DNA from: Aricia agestis
Taxonomy: Eukaryota; Arthropoda; Insecta; Lepidoptera; Lycaenidae
Direction: 5' to 3'
NCBI RefSeq assembly: GCF_905147365.1
Contig: NC_056413.1
Coordinates: forward strand, 3,364,501-3,428,500
DNA length: 64,000 nt
In this document: positions 42,921 through 53,372 of the stretch, piece by piece
Layout of the letters: every line of letters begins with the position of its first letter
Numbering within the stretch: the stretch's first letter is position 1
Position numbers and translations under genes: made by a program
Notes under the pieces: generated by a model
Seen by the model: the letters and a program-made list of their open reading frames with translations, nothing else
The model's database searches: none
Told to the model about the DNA's origin: nothing

Positions 42921-45434
42921 ATGAATTCAAACTTATTTAATTTTAGTAAATTCGTCTTTAAGAATCAATTCGTGCCAGGGTTTGGTGTAAGTAAAGCAGA
43001 TTTCACGTAAGGAAATAAACTGTACGAAGCACGAAACTCGCTTGATTATTGTTTCTGTATTAGTTTCAGCAAGTCAGGAATAAATGGGCTAATTGGATGA
43101 TGATTCGCGACGTGAAGAGGAGACGCATGAGTGCCGAGCATTTCCTGGAGCGAACTAGAATTAACGCCATGAGAAGGAATAATGTGCTGCCAGTAGAAAT
43201 AAGAGAGATAGCCGATAAAGAAATCAACAAATTTGAAATGAATGCTATACCGTTGAGAATTAATAACAGATGTGCAATTACATCGAGGTAATATTTATTT
43301 ACTAAGAATCCAAAAAGATTATGTAGGTACAATAATTATATTTTAAGCTATAAAATTTGCTATATGTAGAATAATCACAATCTAAAATCTAAATAATATT
43401 TAATAAAATATCTTATTCCTGTTGTATTAATAATTGGACGTAGTTAAGCTGAAAGGACTCAACCCACACAAAGTCACTTTTGAGATATTGGCGTTTAAAG
43501 TTTCAGCTTGAATTTCTTTATCAAAAAGTTACATTAACAAAAAAAGTATTTGCTTAATTTAAAGAATGGTTCACACTTTATTGGTCTGTCAATTATTTTT
43601 TGTATATTTTGCAATAAATTTCAAGATATTAAGTGATAAAAGAAAATAAAAAAAGTTAAATTAATAAAAAGTTATGTATTTAACAACCTTGATAATTAAA
43701 CTTTTAAACACACACAAAAGAAACCTTATTAAAATTAAAAACATTAAAAACCACGCAAGAATTCAAGACGTGAGTGAAAGAATAAGGTAACATGAAAAAA
43801 CTTCCCATTTTTTTGCTTAAATGAAGGCATTAGGGCCGGAAAAATTATTTGAAATAGAAAAACTATGAAGATATGTGTAGTCAGATATATTAGCTAGGAT
43901 ATGAAGTAGATAAGTTACAAGTTTTATTAAAATAATTAGGGAAAAAATGAGGTATTGTCCGTATGTTACGAAATGTTACTTGTTCGATTTTTCCACTCAC
44001 GTCTTCAATTTATTGCACGCAAATTAATTATTTGCGTCATCGTCTAAGTCAAAATCGAGGGTGGGTCCATAACCATCAACATCCTCTTTGATATTGGTGT
44101 GTCCCTTGAGATTACTATAGAATGCATGGCTATCTTCAGGTATTAAACTGAACATTGATTGGAGGTCGTCAAGTTTTGCCTGAGGAATTAGTTTACCATG
44201 GGGCCAAAGAATTTCAAAATCTTCTTCGGCAAAGTGCATTATAGCACCCTTGTTTTTTTTCGTCAAATCTAGCTTTTGACTATATCCAGTTTCTGATATC
44301 ATTGTTATTAAAAATAGTTCTTCTTTTTTTAATAAAATATTTTTAGTTTTAAGCCAATTCACTTTATCTTTGTTTGTACATATTTTTTCACTATTTTTTT
44401 TTTTCTATTTTCTTTGTACTCAAAAAATCTTGAGTCGTCATTCTCGTAACGTGAAACGGTTTTTCTTTTTAGCGATTTTCATGAGTTTAATATACTTTTC
44501 TACATTCGCTCGTGATGCTTACGTACACATTTAATTTTACTAAAATCAGTGTCATTTGGCAAAAAAGAATGACCGGACTCTAAATATTTGAAAGTAATTG
44601 TTTTGAGATTTGGGTGGCTGTTAAGTATTGAACCTGTTTGAGTCGTTTTAGTTATTTGATAGAATGACATTTCCAATCGAATCTAAATATTTAGAAAAGA
44701 TCCAAACGGTTTGAGTCCATTCTGATTAATCAACTTTAAGGCAATACTCCTAGAAATACCATTACACAGAAACAACTCAAGTGGACTGAGTTCGTTCAGC
44801 TAATTTATTTAGAGTTCTCTTCATACTGTGGGTTGAGTCGGGGGGGTAAAAAAAGTAGTTTCCGTGTATATTTTAAAAATGGGGTTTTCACTACATGATA
44901 GATTCGACCCTCAGCAGTACGATGGCATACTTAACTCAATTTTGCCCATTTTGTGGGTTGAGTCCTTTCTGCTTAGCTACGTCCAATTATTATTCATACA
45001 GTGTGCCTGAAGTAGTCTGTCCAACGCTGACAAAAAATGGGTCCACAGAATACTGTGAAACCCAGTCATGAACCTGAGTGGATTCCATTTCAATTTAAAA
45101 ATCTTAATTGTTTGTATTGTCGTATTTTTCTTTTTATTTTAAATGTAGGTAGTTGTGTAATGTTCAAATTTTTGTTGAATAAGACTCATCGCAGTAACGA
45201 ACATGACGCGCAGCACGGACGTGAGCATTACTGCATATAATTGCATACATTCTATTTCCACGGACTAAAAAGTGCGTCACAGATAGTCTGTTGTCTGCGC
45301 TGCGCCTAACCGTTTATTTCTTTTATTCCAGGCCTCGTGGAATAGTCAAAGAATGGAGACTTAGCCGGATCGTATGGAGACATTTGGCAGATTACAACAA
45401 ACTATCTGGAGTGCAGAGAGCTATGTGGGGATAA
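42921..45434 (+). CDS. mRpS14: 28S mitochondrial ribosomal protein S14 (mRpS14/uS14m)
   Basis: Three exons: 42921-42986, 43070-43287 and 45332-45434, giving 128 aa, the same as human MRPS14. After a short N-terminal presequence-like start (MNSNLFNFSKFVFKNQF) come WANWMMIRDVKRRRMSAEHF, PLRINNRCAITSRPRGIVKE and WRLSRIVWRHLADYNKLSGV, the core uS14 fold that binds the small-subunit rRNA head. It probably acts in the mitochondrial matrix. The second intron (43288-45331) holds a long-TIR transposon. A candidate polyadenylation signal AATAAA is at 45598-45603. Confidence 0.95.
43434..44986. mobile_element. Long-TIR element (about 1.55 kb) in mRpS14 intron 2
   Basis: The left end ttggacgtagttaagctgaa and the right end tctgcttagctacgtccaa are inverted repeats that continue with aaggactcaaccca and tgggttgagtcctt. 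The motif ttgagtc recurs through the right half (about 44420, 44640, 44715, 44830, 44955). A second pair, aagacgtgagtg (43766) and cactcacgtctt (43993), marks an inner inverted repeat. It holds one ORF remnant, described next. Superfamily unassigned. Confidence 0.65.
44024..44404 (-). pseudogene. Unrecognised acidic ORF fragment inside the TIR element
   Basis: Open from a stop at about 44405 to TAA at 44024-44026, but no ATG lies in this frame ahead of the main segment; a GTG at 44362 is not a likely eukaryotic start. It may therefore be the last exon of a longer gene of the element. The C-terminal half reads FAEEDFEILWPHGKLIPQAK and ends in the acidic DGYGPTLDFDLDDDANN. I do not recognise a family and assign no function. 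It may be part of a transposase or a captured host exon. Confidence 0.4.
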
Positions 45435-46068
45435 CTGAATTATCACCTTTTTGTTTCTTGAGAGTTTATGCATTCACTAATGGTTTTGACTGGCTTAAAT
45501 TAACCATTGAACAATGTTGCTGAATACATTGAACTCTTCAAAATATCTCGGAAACTAGACATTAGTTGTATATAAAAATATTATTAGGTACAGAAATAAT
45601 AAAAAATGTCTTACTGACTTTTATATCTTTTATTTCACTTTTTTTTTCAATATAAATCCTCAGCTTTGGTGTTATGTTTGGTACTTCAACAGTTCCTCAT
45701 ATAGTAAGTGTTAATTACAATATTTTTCAAAGCTTAATTTTTTTTTCTTTGAATCTAAAATATATTGTATTAAAAATTGCTTTTACTAAGTCTTAATTTT
45801 GGCAGGTTTATTAAACTTATCTTTTATTCTTTAGCAGTATAACCAGTCCTGCTATACAAGCAATCCTCGTTAATCGTCGTAGTAACGAATCGGTTAAAAT
45901 GCAGATTGGAACTGATTTATAATATTATGCTAGGTTCACAACTGCATTGAGTATTGACGTAGGTATTGACACACATTGTTTGCAGCTAATGATAAATAAA
46001 TGGTAGATATAGAATTAGCAAAAAGATGTGCAGGACAATGCCATGATAACCTGGCCTCAGACAGTAAA
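45435..46068. other. mRpS14 3' UTR and intergenic DNA; nothing further recognised
   Basis: AT-rich; no repeat ends were found apart from the adjacent Lep1 copy. Confidence 0.4.
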
Positions 46069-46280
46069 TCCATACTAATATTATAAATGTGAAAGTGTCT
46101 GTCTGTCTGTTACCCTTCACACCCAAACCACTGAACCGATTTTGCTGAAATTTGGCATAGAGATAGATACGTAGAGTCCCGGGAAAGGACATAGGATACT
46201 TTTTGTTCCGAAAAAATGTACGGTCCCCGCGCGATAAACGAGTTTTGGCGCAACGGAGTTGTGGGCATCACTTCATCTAG
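46069..46280 (+). mobile_element. Lep1-type non-autonomous Helitron, copy 2
   Basis: Starts tccatactaatattataaa, has gtctgtctgttacccttcac and ccgattttgctgaaatttgg, and ends tcatctag. Closely similar to 4673-4905. Confidence 0.8.
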
Positions 46281-46438
46281 ATTCCAGTCTATCATAACTT
46301 CCAGCTGTGTACTAGAAAATTATAACAAGAAATAAAAGAGATATTATATATAAGAAATAACTTTATTATAAAGTTACTTTTCTTACAACTAAAAAAGCTC
46401 CATAGAGCTCAAATGGAATTCCAAAGCCATAAAGCTTT

Positions 46439-47527
46439 TTAGTCGAAAAGACCTGAAACAAAAAAAAAAGAGTTAGATTGGAACTTATAAAACATAGTTT
46501 GGGCCTATGTAGCAATTTTTTCTCAGGATAATGTTGTCAATCATTTGTTTTCTGAAGCTAATACATTAGATCAAACATCATTGAAAATATCTAGGCAGTT
46601 TCATTGCAATGGAATGAAAGCAGTATCCAATTTCATGCTATAAGGTTATGAGAAGAATATGAAATTATTTAGATAAGTTTTATACATAATTCGGCAGTAA
46701 TATGATTATTCTTGTTCACCTAATAGCATAATGGGGTGGTAAGTTATTCCAGTGGTGGCCTTACCATTGTGAGGCCCCTAGAAGGTCTAGAGGCCCTGGA
46801 CGGGTTTCTTTGCGAGGCCCTTAGTCTTAAAAACAAATAGGTAGGTATTTTTTTCAGTGACAAGAGCGAGGTCCTGGGCTATTGCCCTGTTCGCCACCCC
46901 CTAGGTCCGCCACTGAGTTATTCTAACATTTATTGGACACATGTTTTCACACCATGTTACTTCACTAATAAGTACCATTTAAATGAAAGTCAAGTAAGAT
47001 AATTACCGAAGCCCATGTCGTCGTCAGACTCCTCAGGTTCCTCTTCCTTCTTCTTCTCCTCCTTGGCGGCCTCAGCCGCTGGAGCCGCAGCAGCAGCCGC
47101 CGCTGGGGCACCGGCAGCGGGCGCCGCGCCGACACCGGAGCCGATATTGGTGATCAGGTCACGCACGTTGACGCCCTCTAGGGCTTTAGCGAATAATCCT
47201 GGCCAGTATGGCTCCACATCCACGGCGGCGGCTTTCAGGATGGTAGAGATTTTCTCACCCTAAAAGCATGGGACATTATAAGGATTCTCTCGAAATGTAC
47301 GCAATGTCTGACTAAAATACGATTCATGGAATGTTATATCAGTCTAGAAGTACAGAAGCTTAGGCATTAAAAGTGCTAAAGGCGATGCTTTATCGAGATG
47401 AATATGGATATGGGTGAGCTATAACCAAATACGTGTTTATGTTAAAACTACTTACGGTGACGGCGACATCATCATCCACAAGGATGAGAGCAGAGTAGAC
47501 ACAGGCTAATTCAGCTTTGGATGCCAT
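46439..47527 (-). CDS. RpLP1: 60S acidic ribosomal protein P1 (RpLP1)
   Basis: Three exons on the minus strand: 47527-47456, 47259-47007 and a 14-nt terminal exon 46452-46439. The product is 112 aa. The N-terminal helical dimerisation domain reads MASKAELACVYSALILVDDD; a long Ala/Pro hinge follows (AAGAPAAAAAAAPAAEAAKE), then the charged tail EEPEESDDDMGFG. The tiny last exon adds LFD and the stop, which completes the conserved MGFGLFD end that binds elongation factors. P1 forms the lateral stalk of the large subunit with P2 and P0. The 5' flank is only about 0.2 kb before a hAT element begins at 47747. Confidence 0.96.
46750..46915. mobile_element. hAT MITE (166 bp) in RpLP1 intron 2
   Basis: The ends cagtggtggcc and ggtccgccactg are flanked by a perfect 8-bp duplication agttattc (46742-46749 and 46916-46923). 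Confidence 0.85.
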
Positions 47528-48188
47528 TTTATTGATTTAATAGTGCAAGTCGCCTATAGGCCTTAGCTCGGAGAGGACAAGCACGTTTTACTTCTGTTTT
47601 GAAAAGAACAAGAAAGAACTCCCGCCCGTGACACCTGTCTAATGTCAATTCATTTTGACAAATGACACTTGACAGAAATCAAGCTATTTTTTATTCCAAA
47701 ATTTTATATACTACAGTCATCAAGTCAACAGCCAATGACTTTGTGGCAGGGCTTCAAATACCGGTATTTTTTTCATAACGTTACTGCTTCAAGGGCATAG
47801 ATACCGGTATGAAAATTTACTCAATACTAGAAATAACGGTAAAAATTGGAATTAATACCGGTAAATGTTATAACGGTAAATAGGATTTATAACGGTAAAT
47901 ATATGTTCTTTGATAACGTTAACTTTTGTAAAATAAGTACTTAATTTAATCAGTCAATTTAGTATGCGGCAGTATGCACAAAATTAAACTAGACGTGTCG
48001 AGGTATATATTATAGGAAAAATGACGTCTAATGAGAATGACATGTTCAGTAGGTACTCAATAGTTCAGTGCTCAGTTGTTCACATATTACACTTTTTCAT
48101 TAACGATATTTTCTGGTATCAGGTATGCGGTATGCGTCGTGCACCAAATCTCACTCGCAGCCCGACTTCCGAGCACCAGTTTTTATAA

Positions 48189-48554
48189 ACGTGGGAGAGC
48201 CATGCTTCGGCACGAATGGGCCAGCTTGACCGGAGAAATACTACGTCCTCACAGAAAACCGGCGTGAAACAGCGCTTGCGCTGTGTTTCGCCGAGTGAGT
48301 GAATTTACCGGAGGCCCAATCCCCTACCCTATTACCTTCCCTACCCTCCTCTATTCCCTTCCCTTCCCATCCCTACCCTCCCCTATTCCCTTCCCCTCCC
48401 ATCCCTACCCTCCCCTATTACCCTATTCCCTCTTAAAAGGCCAGCAACGCACCTGCAGCTCTTCTGATGCTGCGAGTGTCCATGGGCGACGGAAGTTGCT
48501 TTCCATCAGGTGACCCGTTTGCTCGTTTACCCCTTATTTCATTTAAAAAAAAAA
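48189..48554 (+). mobile_element. SINE copy 4 (left arm of hAT element)
   Basis: acgtgggagagccatgcttc at its head, an expanded CCCTACCCTCCCCTATT-rich centre and the A-tail at 48543-48554. Confidence 0.85.
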
Positions 48555-48589
48555 CTAATTTATGGTTTGTATAGTAAATTATTGTATTG

Positions 48590-49000
48590 CCAGCACGTGC
48601 GCCGTAAGCTGGCTGCCGGGCGGACTTTGTTGTTTTGCAGACGACGGGGCGAGGTGGGCTTTTGTCCACGAAAAAATAAGGACCGCGTCTGCCCGTCGAT
48701 GTCAAAGCACACGACGAGTGGAGGCAGTCAATTCAGGACGTTCGTTCTAGTGGAGGTAGAGAGAATAGAGCTATCTGCCGCCTCGCGCCGCCACGCCGTC
48801 TGCGTTACTGCATGTAAACTGGTTGGTGTGTTCCACGGTAGGAAGCCGCGGACATGCTGCGCCACCAGAGCTCGCCGGGGACCTGCGGAGCGGTCTTTTT
48901 GCCCTTGGTGTGCGTTGGTAATAGATACTTATTGTCGGATTCCCTTTGTCCTACCGCCTACTGGTCCGCCCCGCCCCGTCGTATATATATTAAACTTAGA
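48590..49000. other. GC-rich unique core of the hAT element
   Basis: About 400 bp, much richer in G and C than the flanks. A plus-strand frame stays open over part of it, but its start lies in the SINE tail and no family similarity is seen, so I do not call a gene. Confidence 0.4.
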
Positions 49001-49072
49001 ATTCTAGTAATAAATACTAAGATATACAAATAATTATACATATTTTTCCCATCTTGACTTGTTAAGTCAAAG

Positions 49073-49386
49073 TTTTTTTTTAATGAAAATAAGGGGGCGA
49101 ACGAGCAAACGGGTCTTACCTGATGGAAAGCAACTTCTGTCGCCCATGGACACTCGCAGCATCAGAAGAGCTGCAGGTGCGTTGCCGGCCTTTTAAGAGA
49201 GAATCGGGTAATAGGGGAGGGTAGGGAAGGGGAAGGAAGGGAAAAGGGGAGGGAATTGGGCCTCCAGTAAACTCACTCACTCGGCGAAACACAGCGCAAG
49301 CGCTGTTTCACGCCGGTTTTCTGTGAGAACGTGATATTTCTCCGGTCGAGCCAGCCCATTCGTGCCGAAGCATGGCTCTCCCACGT
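49073..49386 (-). mobile_element. SINE copy 5 (right arm of hAT element)
   Basis: Reverse orientation, head at 49386. It differs from copy 4 at several positions and in the length of the central pyrimidine tract. Confidence 0.85.
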
Positions 49387-49660
49387 TTATAAAAACTGGT
49401 GCTCGGAAGTCGGAAATTGGGCTGCGAGTGAGATTTGGTGCACGACGCATACCACATACCTGATACCAGAAAATATCGTCGTATTTACCGGTATTTTTAT
49501 AACGATATTTTTTGGTTATGTTACTAGATATCGATAAAAAAATACCGTTATCTGGCTACCATTATGAAAATACCGGTACGTAACGATATTTTTTCGGGTA
49601 TTCGATAACGTTATGAAGCCCTGCTCTGTGGTCATTGGATCTAAAAAAAATCTAGGGTAA

Positions 49661-49870
49661 ATGACTAGTAGATTGGACAGTACCAGTCATTGGAAAAAGC
49701 ACAATATAATCACAATATTTATTAAAGTTGCTTTAAAAATTGCCTGTTTTTAAAGTAAAAGAACACCTGATTTTAGAGAAAAACAGTTAGTTTTTAAAGC
49801 AACCTTTTTGTATAGTGTTTAAAGTTTTTATGCTCTGTCCAATGACTAGAACTGTCCAATCACTAGTCAT
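49661..49870. mobile_element. TIR MITE (about 210 bp)
   Basis: The ends atgactagtagattggacag and tgtccaatcactagtcat form imperfect inverted repeats, with ccagtcattgg and ccaatgactag further in. Confidence 0.7.
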
Positions 49871-50635
49871 ATTTTTGACAGCAGATTTTTAAAAAATATC
49901 CTTGATCAATCCTTGATCATTGGATATTTTTTTTTATTTGCATTTCACACAGAATCAGCCGCTATAAAGCCGGCGCCAGACATGGGCTTCAAAGTTTGAG
50001 CAAACTTTGAAGCCCATGTCTGGCGCCGGTTTAAGAAATAACCGGCCAAGTGCGAGTTTGACTCGCCCATGGAGGGTTCCGCAGCAGCAATAAGGTTTAT
50101 TTTTATGAAATTAAAAGGTTTTCGATTTATTTTCAGTTGATTAATGAAAGTTAAATTAAGTTAAGTATATTATTAGGTATAAAAAAAAACCACTTGCTAG
50201 ATCCCGTTCAAACCAATTTTCGTTGCTAGTTTTATATAATAATGTACATCATATATTTTTTTAGAATTATCATGCCCCTACTTTAGAGTTAGAGGGGGGG
50301 GGGGGGGACCACATTTTACCACTTTGGAAGAGTCTCTCTCGCAAACTATTCAGGTTAGAAAAAAATGATAATAGAAACCTCAATATGATTTTTGAAGACC
50401 TATCCATATATATACCACCCCACACGCATAGGTAGGCAGGCAGGCAGCAGGCAGGCAGCAGGCAGGCAGACAGTTTGCCATTTGGCTACGGAACCCTAAA
50501 TAGGATCAAAATGTTTTATTCCTTGCTCGAATAATTTTATTTTCTCACTTTTTGCCTCCGGTACGAGTATTAGTGTTCTGTGCTTTTTGCCATCAGATTC
50601 TGGTGGACCTGTATAAATTCTAATCTACCGGGAAA
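49871..50635 (-). mobile_element. Composite repeat: partial second copy of the TIR element seen at 58745-62012
   Basis: In reverse it reads acaggtccaccagaatctga, then atggcaaaaag, then a ggttccgtagccaaatggca copy (50498-50040), then the catttcacacagaatcag and aatgatcaaggatattttt blocks, in the same order as at 58745-62012. The far TIR is not visible. A palindrome (49966-50032; aaagccggcgccagacatgg mirrored) lies inside. A GCAG microsatellite (50435-50470) and a G run (about 50294-50308) lie in the inner repeat. Confidence 0.65.
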
Positions 50636-50984
50636 GAACATAAATTATTATGTAGTTGACTTTATGTATATAAATTATAAGATAAGAACAATGTGAGAAC
50701 AACAAAGACATTTGCTAGGAATAACATTTATTTTAAACCAAAATAATACATCCATAAAATTATATACAAAAATATTTAAGTACAGCTAAAGTATTATTGA
50801 CTCACATAAAATATGTACATACATATGTACATACATTCTATATTATTTGAAATAAAAATTTAAGCTTACAAAGGAATTAACATCTATATAAAATTAAAAA
50901 CAAAAAGATTTAACTTTTAGAGAGATCTTAAAAGATTTCAAAAGCTAGGCGCACTTGATAGTTTTCTGTATAACATTTTTGGTC

Positions 50985-53372
50985 TTATAGGTCCCAAGAG
51001 AATAAATGGTGCTTCACAAGCATATCTCTGACACCTTCCTTTAAAGGTTGATTTTGTGTGTCTTTCTTTAAGGGCAATTCCCAGTCAGGATTCAAATTGA
51101 AGCCAAACTGAGACAATATTCTAAGTTCACACTTTATTTGTACCCATCCTGGAGAATTAATAAAGGACCATGGATAGTACCACTTTTGTACAACATCTAC
51201 ACAGGAGCAGAGTACTTCTAGCCAAAGATGCAAAGCTTCTTCATTTAATCCCATACAAATTAAAGTACGCAATTTTACATCCATCTGTGCATGAGCATTG
51301 TCATGAGACAAGTTAATAGCTTGCACGCATCTATATAACAATTCTTCTGGGGTGAGAACTTTGCCATCCTCATCCAAGCGATAAGTCTTGCAGAGAACCA
51401 ATCTGCTGTAAACGGAGTTAAAATCTTTTTCTACTTCTCTTGATGACGCTTCCTCTATAAATAGCCATGGATGGCATGGTCCATCGAGAAAGCTAGGTTT
51501 TCTGATACCATGCAGTAAAACTTTTTTGAAAGCTGGAGCTAGAACACCTCTCACTAAATGTGCAGCTTTTTCTGTAACTGAATCATCACCAGCTCTGCTA
51601 TATTTAACACCTTTTTCATCTAGTAATTTGACAAATCTTGCTGGGAACCAGCCTCTCAAACCATTCAGCTCACCAATCCAGCAATGCTCATCTCGGGAAC
51701 TTATAACTTCAATTACATCATTCTTTCGAAATCCCAATTCATCCCCATCTCTCCTTTCAAAGTCCAGCAGGGCTTTAGCTCTTCTTCTCTTACTTTTTGA
51801 AACATTTACATACCTTTCCCTGTCTGCAGCATGACTTTGCATGGTATAGTCTGCTGTTAGCTGCACATCTGATGCAAGTTGAGGTTCTAAGGCAAGAAAA
51901 TGACGGGCAACTTGTAAAATGGCTTCTCTCAAATCTACTAAAATTTCTGTCTGTTTAACATTTTTAGACACTGAATCCTCGTCATTACTATCATCTCCGA
52001 ATAAAATTGATTGTAAGACTGATTTGTTTCGCTTTATTTGGCGTCTCTGGAGCTGCTGCTTAGGAAGATTTGGAACAACACTCGGGTCACCTACTAGGGC
52101 ACCCTGGTCTGCCATTAAATAGGCTAAATGTCTCCTTCTGTGTGTCTCTATTAATGCTGCACTCAAGGTCTCACCGCAGACTTCATCAATAGTGTTTATC
52201 AACAGATCAACATTGTCTATCTCTCCAGGAATATCTGATAGAGCATTAAAAATCTGTGCTGAGTTTGAAATCTCATTAAACCTGTTCTCTTTTATTTTTA
52301 GCATTGCTAGTGTTACCTTGAAAAGAACAATGGAGCCATCTAAATAGAACAAATCCCAAATTCGGAGAAGTATCTTCATGTGCACTATATTTGCATACAA
52401 AGTCAGGAACCAGTGCATACTAATCAGAGAAAGTTCAATATCATGTGCGTTAAGAACTTGGTCTATACCAGGAAGATAAGTATAAATCAAACTGCGGAGA
52501 ACTTTCTGATCTGCTTGGATGCCGATAAGTGTCGAGGAATAATATGAAGCTGGTAGCAAATCCTCTACAGTAGTGCACATAATCCAAAAGGCTTCTTCTT
52601 CCTCCATAAGTAGAAGGAGGGATGCTGCAATCATGCCGGTGCCCTGACAGTACCCAATGTCGGGATAAAGCCAAGCCAGTGCTCTTAATATTCTTCGTAG
52701 CCTCGGGACTCCAGTGCTCGTTGGATGTGAGAAGCACACATTGTTTGGCAGGATTTGAACCAAATCTTTTTCTATTTGCTTACTGGTTACTAGGCCGTCA
52801 TCGCTAGAGGCTTTTACAATCTCATGATATGAAATCTCTGTAGTAGCTCTCTTTTTATTAGCACCACACAGATGCATCCAAACTTGGGGACGAAGAGAAT
52901 GAGGAATGCCATCTTTGACCATCTTTCGTAATTTGTCAGTTTTCTGAAGTTTATTTTCATCATCACTGAAACTTATTTCTTTACTGTAGAACTCCCACTG
53001 TAAGCGATGTTGATCATCCTCCACAAAAGCATTTGCTAGTAGTTTGTTTGAGCTTTGCTCTGGACCGTCCTCTTCGTCGACACAAAAGCCAAACTCGTCA
53101 AATCTGTAGTCCGGTAGCCCACCTTGCCCATCAGACTCTGGCTGAGCGAGTTTAGCCATTATATCCTGAGGTACCATGCTAGGCGTTAATGCAGAAAAGG
53201 GCCCTCCTGGGGCTGGAAGTAGTTCATCGGCGACGTTTAGGCCTCTTATAGAATCTATCACGTCTTCTGGATCATCGTCAGCTAATGCAGCACTAATTTT
53301 ACGTTCATGTTCCTCCCGCCCCACATATCCCTCATGGTCACGCAAGTTAAACAAAGATTTAGCGAGATCCAT
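50985..53372 (-). CDS. SGSM3: Small G protein signalling modulator 3 (SGSM3): TBC-SH3-RUN protein, single exon, 795 aa
   Basis: A Rab-directed TBC protein of endosomal and membrane traffic. Order: an N-terminal linker with GGPFSALTPSMVPQDIMAKL near residue 60, TBC domain about 155-390, SH3 about 530-585 (ALLDFERRDGDELGFRKND ... GLRGWFPARFVKLL) and RUN about 600-765, ending VRDMLVKHHLFSWDL. Similarity to vertebrate SGSM3 runs end to end. The TBC Gln finger is kept (YCQG, Gln243), but the Arg-finger motif IxxDxxR reads IEKDLVQ: residue 206 (52755-52757) is Gln. The family residue there is Arg; human SGSM3 has IEKDLLR as I recall. Loss would remove normal GAP catalysis. The CDS is one exon, unlike the many-exon vertebrate gene. 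Minus-strand AATAAA (plus-strand TTTATT) at about 50725. A transposon begins only about 135 bp upstream of the ATG. Confidence 0.95.
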   Translation of the reverse strand: MDLAKSLFNLRDHEGYVGREEHERKISAALADDDPEDVIDSIRGLNVADELLPAPGGPFSALTPSMVPQDIMAKLAQPESDGQGGLPDYRFDEFGFCVDEEDGPEQSSNKLLANAFVEDDQHRLQWEFYSKEISFSDDENKLQKTDKLRKMVKDGIPHSLRPQVWMHLCGANKKRATTEISYHEIVKASSDDGLVTSKQIEKDLVQILPNNVCFSHPTSTGVPRLRRILRALAWLYPDIGYCQGTGMIAASLLLLMEEEEAFWIMCTTVEDLLPASYYSSTLIGIQADQKVLRSLIYTYLPGIDQVLNAHDIELSLISMHWFLTLYANIVHMKILLRIWDLFYLDGSIVLFKVTLAMLKIKENRFNEISNSAQIFNALSDIPGEIDNVDLLINTIDEVCGETLSAALIETHRRRHLAYLMADQGALVGDPSVVPNLPKQQLQRRQIKRNKSVLQSILFGDDSNDEDSVSKNVKQTEILVDLREAILQVARHFLALEPQLASDVQLTADYTMQSHAADRERYVNVSKSKRRRAKALLDFERRDGDELGFRKNDVIEVISSRDEHCWIGELNGLRGWFPARFVKLLDEKGVKYSRAGDDSVTEKAAHLVRGVLAPAFKKVLLHGIRKPSFLDGPCHPWLFIEEASSREVEKDFNSVYSRLVLCKTYRLDEDGKVLTPEELLYRCVQAINLSHDNAHAQMDVKLRTLICMGLNEEALHLWLEVLCSCVDVVQKWYYPWSFINSPGWVQIKCELRILSQFGFNLNPDWELPLKKDTQNQPLKEGVRDMLVKHHLFSWDL

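Larger units (their letters stand above)
47747..49623. mobile_element. hAT element (1.88 kb) with mirrored SINE copies
   Basis: The ends cagggcttcaaatacc and ttatgaagccctg are flanked by ctttgtgg (47739-47746) and ctctgtgg (49624-49631), an 8-bp duplication with one change. Both arms contain gatattttctggtatcaggt and gcaccaaatctcactcgcag in opposite orientation. Each arm meets an opposite-facing SINE at the same base (ccagtttttataaacgtggg). A GC-rich unique core of about 0.5 kb (48590-49000) lies between. No transposase ORF found. Confidence 0.8.

Noticed and set aside
48510..49007. 165-codon ORF in the core of the hAT element
   Set aside because: It starts in the SINE tail and crosses unrelated GC-rich DNA; no domain or codon pattern supports a gene.
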